A program made the translations under genes and the position numbers. A stretch of 37,442 nucleotides of DNA from Thermodesulfobacteriota bacterium (lineage in GTDB: Bacteria > Desulfobacterota > DSM-4660 > Desulfatiglandales > Desulfatiglandaceae): the NCBI GenBank assembly GCA_028278625.1, contig JANQDY010000081.1, positions 1 to 37,442 on the forward strand, in the 5' to 3' direction. A model generated the notes under the pieces. It worked only from the letters and a program-made list of their open reading frames with translations, was not told the origin of the DNA and ran no database searches. Each line of letters begins with the position of its first letter. The first letter of the stretch is position 1. Positions 34,201-37,442 of this stretch are shown here, in pieces.

Positions 34201-35480
34201 CAATAATACTTCGGATAATTTATGGTGAGATCGGTGCCAAAGGTCAGCGTGCCCACGGTAAGTTGATAGGGAATCGTGGTGACCATGACGACGTTATCGG
34301 CGTTTTCAAACCAGTTCAGCCGGCCGCTGTCCACGCTACCCCAGCTTCCCATATTCGTATTGGCGATGATCAGCTTGGGATCCTTGTTCTTGCTCCAGTC
34401 GTTGCTGGGCGAAGGCTTGGCGTTCATATCCTGGTCAAAGTCGTAGACCAGGGGAATCAGGGTGTCCCGCTGTGGGGGATCCATACCGGTGGTGGCGTTT
34501 ACCTTGGGAATCAACGCGACGAAAAGCTCCTCGTCCAATCGTCCGCTAACCGGCACTTTGCCATCGTAGTTCCCGGCGGTGAGAAGAATCTTCTTGATGG
34601 CGAGGAAACGATCGAAAGCCATGGGGACCGTGCCCACGTCAACCTCAAGGGTCGGCGCCTCGATTACCGTATAAAGAGACTTCCCCGAGCAGACACCGCC
34701 GCTGGCGGACAGATTACCACCGCAGACCGTCACGATCCGGATGGTGATCGTGATATTTTCAGAATTCATATTGGTCAGCCCATTATCGACCCAGGCGACC
34801 TCCAGGTTGCCGTCCCCGTTCAGGTCGGCCACGAGCGGCTCCGAATAGGGGATGGAGGCAGTCACCGGTTCCGACTCCCATTTTCCCTTTTTTTCAAAGG
34901 GTTGGCTCAGGTCAGTGAGGTCCTTGGGTTCGAACACTCTCAAGGTTAAGGGAAGGGGGTTGAGAACGAGCACCTCGTCATAGCCGTCGCCGTCGAAATC
35001 GCCCAGCGCCATCCAGGCCGTCTCATCCGGCGTCGAAAAAGGGATTCTGGTCATCCCGGTTTGGCCCCCAGGGTCTTTGGCGTACAACCCGTAATAGTAC
35101 GGAGGCGAGCAGTCCCGGGGCAGCGGCCCAAGCGATACCGTGACGTCATTGGGGAGGTTGAAGACCCGTCCGATCTTTGTGAAAAAGATAGGAGGGCTAT
35201 CAGAGCAAAATGGGGGGGCTACCACATCCTCGACGGTGTTGCTGCTCACTTTCAGATCGGAGGTCAGCAACACCCTGTTGGTCCATGGCTCGTGTTGAAA
35301 GGCGCTCCAGACAACCATATCGTCCGCTGCCAGGAGCTTGCCGCGGCCGCCGAGGATGTCCTCCACCTCGCCGAAGTCGGGCCCTTCGGCCCACGCCGGG
35401 CTCAGGAACAAAACTCCCGCTGATACGATAACGAGAGCCACGAAAAAAAGCAATCTGACCATCGGGCGAACAGAATACAT
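31266..35480 (-). CDS. Large secreted protein with FG-GAP/VCBS-like repeats
   Basis: ATG 35480 is chosen because AAAGGA stands 6 bases ahead; an in-frame ATG at 35495 is weaker. It encodes 1,404 residues. A signal peptide (LLFFVALVIVSAGVLFL, then SPAWA) is followed by an N-terminal FG-GAP/VCBS-like region (about 40-480) with calcium-loop motifs DFDGDGYDEV and DLNGDGNLEV. A central region (about 570-830) has two similar Ser/Thr-rich, strand-alternating stretches that begin TTSYAFST and TSTYAFDT. The C-terminal third has beta-sandwich, CARDB-like segments (NITLFFYDGDPDDGG). No cell-wall or membrane anchor or secretion-sorting signal is visible. It is probably extracellular or outer-surface. Paralogues B and A follow on the same strand. 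Function unknown. Confidence 0.82.
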   Translation of the reverse strand: MYSVRPMVRLLFFVALVIVSAGVLFLSPAWAEGPDFGEVEDILGGRGKLLAADDMVVWSAFQHEPWTNRVLLTSDLKVSSNTVEDVVAPPFCSDSPPIFFTKIGRVFNLPNDVTVSLGPLPRDCSPPYYYGLYAKDPGGQTGMTRIPFSTPDETAWMALGDFDGDGYDEVLVLNPLPLTLRVFEPKDLTDLSQPFEKKGKWESEPVTASIPYSEPLVADLNGDGNLEVAWVDNGLTNMNSENITITIRIVTVCGGNLSASGGVCSGKSLYTVIEAPTLEVDVGTVPMAFDRFLAIKKILLTAGNYDGKVPVSGRLDEELFVALIPKVNATTGMDPPQRDTLIPLVYDFDQDMNAKPSPSNDWSKNKDPKLIIANTNMGSWGSVDSGRLNWFENADNVVMVTTIPYQLTVGTLTFGTDLTINYPKYYWDVQIPQGNWEVLAAKIGRFNPTSLEGPRGFDPQIAALYADGGSARVMIVSVDPDNFKISKASVTDVGALDTALPYGLAVGDLQGKSLSLGKPEIVRVSSHSQPSVILGMPPSHVDWITPAGTSSPEEFNFSVVPAEYFASYETKVTQQDQSSRKGTTSYAFSTKETVEGSVTFGIPHIDSVSESFKFSAEQSSKGFVDKKYDTYETEEFDVSVETLYGDQVWYTSSTFNVYYYRVLGETACPQGNPECEADQELPLYVQFSGPDRIVRTEINGATLEWFQPVHEPGNVLSYPWDLAQLKLRQPSFSPYTSENPTEWATDSSIRVEHANWTKGQGENKTVGQTSTYAFDTSVSASGEATFEGGSAGGKATLSLHTSKSLSTLNSESQDLGASTGVGVTKKADFKTPNLYQYSAQTFVFGQSAPVGTLQEISLGTDFQGPGQLQTAFTADPTMNGGAWWETGYPKPDVALNHPARWGFEGRNRQYEKLPSNCLPVAGAVAEQCTVYNKPDPSEPWTSQFYWMKGLLITPSDSKGAGPQLMRLREEEEVDLRVRVYNYSLTEMPEGTRVHVRFYGQEWHGVDPLADAFLIDEVVLYPIPAFNDPNPGSIGKPNWTIAKTTFTPTAAETGRYLVFWVVVWMEDQIGDLVKEMPGHGLTEIPGRLIDIGQAPIEHYSNNVGLYKQALFVAPKENPEKASGISELVLEDLIATPEVAERYGRVEVRGVLKAYGGSVNNITLFFYDGDPDDGGKAFDQEIISHIGAEESYSFAVPFQPKACGLRPIFVQAHPMDGATETLGTVDVVVCPPLVPICLTGTVTGMASEWDNGMVRLTGEFQLIEPLDLSTARLTIRTLLEEMRTRLVPETAGLELEPEPGSTMNRAVFKTEQGDPEVRVNVTIKENNILRLELQVERAAIASPRLCNGMPPKTELTTNILIEDGWHGSAHIWMTTPWRCDAGTDGTVKALWLAYGNRLQCEDIRAR

Positions 35481-35545
35481 ACGATTTCCTTTCATTGGTA
35501 TCTAAACTCCGGGCTTAAGGCATGTGAATTTCATATTAATTAACT

Positions 35546-35574
35546 AGAGTACTTTTGGGGTTTCAATTTGTCAA
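35546..35574 (-). promoter_or_regulatory. Candidate sigma-70 promoter for the large secreted protein
   Basis: On the minus strand TTGACA (35574-35569), a 17-base spacer and TACTCT (35551-35546). The -35 box is consensus; the -10 is weaker. It stands about 65 bases before ATG 35480. Confidence 0.5.
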
Positions 35575-35684
35575 GTGAGGTAAGGGGGACGTGTGATGGG
35601 GCCTATTCGACTGATGGGCGGTCAACACCGCGGTCCCTTAAAGGGGTTCCTTATCCTTTTCATGGAAATTTTCAAAAAAATGCC

Positions 35685-35712
35685 TTGACAAAAAGCCAAG
35701 GGCCTTTACAAT
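35685..35712 (+). promoter_or_regulatory. Strong sigma-70 promoter for the iclR-type gene
   Basis: TTGACA at 35685-35690, a 16-base spacer, then TACAAT at 35707-35712. This is close to full consensus, 45 bases before the start codon at 35757. The dyad at 35734 lies just downstream of the expected start of transcription. Confidence 0.7.
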
Positions 35713-35733
35713 GTGTACCAAAATACAGAACAG

Positions 35734-35752
35734 TGTTTCACATTGCGGAACA
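35734..35752. promoter_or_regulatory. Dyad, candidate IclR-family operator
   Basis: TGTTTC (35734-35739) and GGAACA (35747-35752) form an inverted repeat with 5 of 6 pairs around a 7-base spacer. IclR-family operators are often short dyads of this type. It lies between the promoter and the start codon of the iclR-type gene, fitting autorepression. Confidence 0.45.
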
Positions 35753-35756
35753 TATT

Positions 35757-36521
35757 ATGAAATCACTTCAAAAAGCCCTGGATGCAATTGATGCCATTGG
35801 CAAAGCTGGCAGCGTGGGGGTTCGAGAGCTCTCCGCCCGGCTAGGCTTTCCGCCCGCCACCACCCATCGCATCATGGCGACGTTAATGAACCGCCATTAC
35901 GTGAGGCAGGATCCGGTCACCAAGAAATATGCCCTTTCCGTGAAGTTTCTGGAGCTGGGAAGCCGGGTCCAGGAGCAGTTCGATCTCACATCCGTGGCAC
36001 GGCCCCACATGATGAAACTCATGACAGCGAGCCGGGAGAGCGTCAATCTGGCGATGCGGGACGGCGACCACGTGGTCTATCTGGATCACGTGAGAAGCGA
36101 GCACACCATGCTGCAGCTCTTCACCAAGGTGGGTGCCCGGGTGCCCCTTTACTGTACTGGGGTGGGCAAGATGTTCTTGAGCCTTTGGCCAGGGGCTTTG
36201 GTGGAGGATTATCTTTCACGGGTGCGGCGGCGGAAGCATACGGATCGTACGCTGGTGACGGAAAAAGAGATCAAGGCAGCCCTCACTAGAATCCGCAAGG
36301 TCGGTTATGCCCGGGACGATGAAGAGATGGAGCAGGGGGTCCAATGCGTGGCGGCCCTCATCCGGAACCACGAAAACCAGCCTGCCGGCGCCATCTCCAT
36401 CTCCGGGGCCGCGACGCGAATGCCTGAAGAGCGGATTGAGGCCCTGGGGGAAATGGTTCGCAACTGCGCTCAGGATATTTCCAGGGATCTGGGGTGGCGG
36501 GAGGTGGGCCACAAGGGCTGA
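35757..36521 (+). CDS. IclR-family transcriptional regulator
   Basis: ATG 35757 gives 254 residues, the usual size. The N-terminal winged helix (about 1-65) has SLQKALDAIDAIGKAGSVGV, RELSARLGFPPATTHRIMATL and a YVRQDPVTKKYALS wing. The IclR effector domain (about 75-245) has MRDGDHVVYLDHV, VGARVPLYCTGVGKMFL, GYARDDEEMEQGVQCVAALI and GAISISGAATRM. A strong promoter and a dyad precede it. The ThDP-enzyme gene starts 29 bases after its stop, so both are in one operon. In E. coli the IclR-family AllR controls gcl, a useful parallel given the next gene; the effector is otherwise unknown. Confidence 0.92.
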   Translation: MKSLQKALDAIDAIGKAGSVGVRELSARLGFPPATTHRIMATLMNRHYVRQDPVTKKYALSVKFLELGSRVQEQFDLTSVARPHMMKLMTASRESVNLAMRDGDHVVYLDHVRSEHTMLQLFTKVGARVPLYCTGVGKMFLSLWPGALVEDYLSRVRRRKHTDRTLVTEKEIKAALTRIRKVGYARDDEEMEQGVQCVAALIRNHENQPAGAISISGAATRMPEERIEALGEMVRNCAQDISRDLGWREVGHKG

Positions 36522-36550
36522 ACATCCAAGTACAACAGGAGAGGTTACAA

Positions 36551-37442
36551 ATGACAACGATGAAAACCATGGAAGCGGCCGTGAAAATCCTTCAGGATGA
36601 AGGGGTCAGACAGATTTTCGGAATTCCCGGTGCCGGCATACTGCCCTTTTACAAGGCCCTCAAGAACCTGGGGACCATTTCACACATGGTGACGCGACAC
36701 GAAGAAAGCGCCATTCACATGGCGGACGGATACGCCAGGGCCATCGGGACCGAGGGGGTTTGCGCCGCCACATCGGGGCCCGGGGCCAGCAATTTTGTGA
36801 CGGGGCTTTATACGGCCCAGGTGGATTCCATTCCCATACTGGCGCTGACGGGACAGAACGTGCGGGCCCAACTGGACCGGGAAGCCTTTCAGGCGGTGGA
36901 TATTGCCGCCATCGTCAAACCGGTCACCAAGAAAGCCTGGTGCGTCAAGGACCCGGCCAATGTGCCCTGGGTGTTTCGTGAGGCCTTTAAAGTAATGAGG
37001 GAAGGCCGGCCCGGTCCGGTACTGATCGACCTGCCGCTGGATGTGCAGAACGCGGAAATCGCCTATGACGCGGCATCGGATGTCTCCCTTTCCATCGCCA
37101 AGGCGGGGCCCACAAAAAACCAGGTGTCGCGTATCCTGGACATGCTGCTGGAGGCGGAAAAACCGGTGATGCTGCTGGGGGGAGGGGTGATCCTGGCCGA
37201 TGCCTGTGACGCCTTCATCAAGGTGGCTGAAGCCCTTCAAATCCCGGTGGTCACCACCTATATGGGAAAAAGCGGCATCCCCTGGAACCATCCCCTCATG
37301 GCCGGCCATGTGGGCATCCAGTGCAACACCCGGTCCGGGAATCAGGCGTTTCTCGATTCATCCCTGGTCTTTGCGGTGGGGGCCCGGTTCAACGACCGTC
37401 ACACCGGTGCCATCGACGTGTATACCGGAGAGCGGAAATTCA
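36551..37442 (+). CDS. ThDP-dependent enzyme, glyoxylate carboligase / acetolactate synthase family (partial)
   Basis: The gene runs off the window after 297 codons; AGGAGAGG precedes ATG 36551. Only the N-terminal ThDP pyrimidine-binding domain and most of the central domain are seen. Motifs: FGIPGAGILPFYKAL, TRHEESAIHMADGYARA, ATSGPGASNFVTGL, AFQAVDIAAIVKPVTK, REGRPGPVLIDLPLDVQNAEI, and HTGAIDVYTGERKF. The FQAVDIA, DLPLDVQ and DVYT stretches match glyoxylate carboligase (tartronate-semialdehyde synthase) better than acetolactate synthase. However, the Glu that contacts ThDP N1' (RHEES) is present, whereas E. coli Gcl has Val there. A role in 2-oxoacid or glyoxylate condensation is likely; the exact substrate is not fixed. 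Confidence 0.85.
   Translation, partial: MTTMKTMEAAVKILQDEGVRQIFGIPGAGILPFYKALKNLGTISHMVTRHEESAIHMADGYARAIGTEGVCAATSGPGASNFVTGLYTAQVDSIPILALTGQNVRAQLDREAFQAVDIAAIVKPVTKKAWCVKDPANVPWVFREAFKVMREGRPGPVLIDLPLDVQNAEIAYDAASDVSLSIAKAGPTKNQVSRILDMLLEAEKPVMLLGGGVILADACDAFIKVAEALQIPVVTTYMGKSGIPWNHPLMAGHVGIQCNTRSGNQAFLDSSLVFAVGARFNDRHTGAIDVYTGERKF

Noticed and set aside
33900..34949. 349-codon plus-strand frame over the large secreted protein gene
   Set aside because: Antisense to the FG-GAP region; Arg/His/Gly-rich low-complexity composition indicates a shadow.
1..37442. CRISPR arrays, tRNA, rRNA and insertion sequences
   Set aside because: No regularly spaced repeats, cloverleaf-type sequences, rRNA motifs, transposase-like frames or terminal inverted repeats were recognised on either strand.

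Overview
The window looks like a chromosomal segment of an anaerobic deltaproteobacterium (Desulfobacterota, sulfate-reducing or syntrophic type). This is inferred from gene content, not from a marker gene: molybdenum hydroxylases of the 4-hydroxybenzoyl-CoA reductase type, acyl-CoA dehydrogenases, glycolate-oxidase-like FAD/Fe-S modules, a TRAP importer and a probable selenoprotein. No rRNA, tRNA, CRISPR array or insertion sequence was seen.

Bases 1-3.85 kb are a decaying catabolic block. A small MoaD/ThiS-like protein is followed by remnants of a three-subunit molybdenum hydroxylase (FAD subunit, [2Fe-2S] subunit, large subunit). Internal deletions and an opal stop have collapsed the three genes into each other. 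A C-terminally truncated acyl-CoA dehydrogenase follows.

Bases 4.0-17.8 kb hold an intact catabolic cluster. A MarR regulator is divergent from a long co-oriented series: FAD-linked oxidase, CCG-type Fe-S protein, second FAD-linked oxidase, acyl-CoA ligase, TRAP transporter (dctP, dctQ, dctM), and a complete molybdenum hydroxylase whose FAD subunit carries the extra Cys loop of HcrB-type proteins. The simplest reading is import of an organic (perhaps aromatic) acid, CoA activation, molybdenum-dependent dehydroxylation or hydroxylation, and 2-hydroxyacid-type oxidation. The substrate cannot be read from sequence.

Bases 17.9-21.8 kb carry a DsrE-family gene interrupted by an in-frame TGA exactly where the first Cys of a CxxC motif is expected, with a SECIS-like hairpin just downstream. 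I read it as a selenoprotein. A CNNM/CorC-type membrane protein, a methyltransferase and a PHP-domain protein follow.

Bases 21.8-25.6 kb are a degraded defence-type region: a HigA-like antitoxin fragment, an AbiEii-type nucleotidyltransferase with an unknown partner, an HsdS fragment, and an ABC-F ATPase preceded by an attenuator-like terminator.

Bases 25.8-37.4 kb hold a soluble hybrid histidine kinase, an intact acyl-CoA dehydrogenase, two tandem exported paralogues, a 1,404-residue secreted protein with FG-GAP-like repeats, and divergently an IclR regulator followed by a glyoxylate-carboligase-like ThDP enzyme cut by the window edge.
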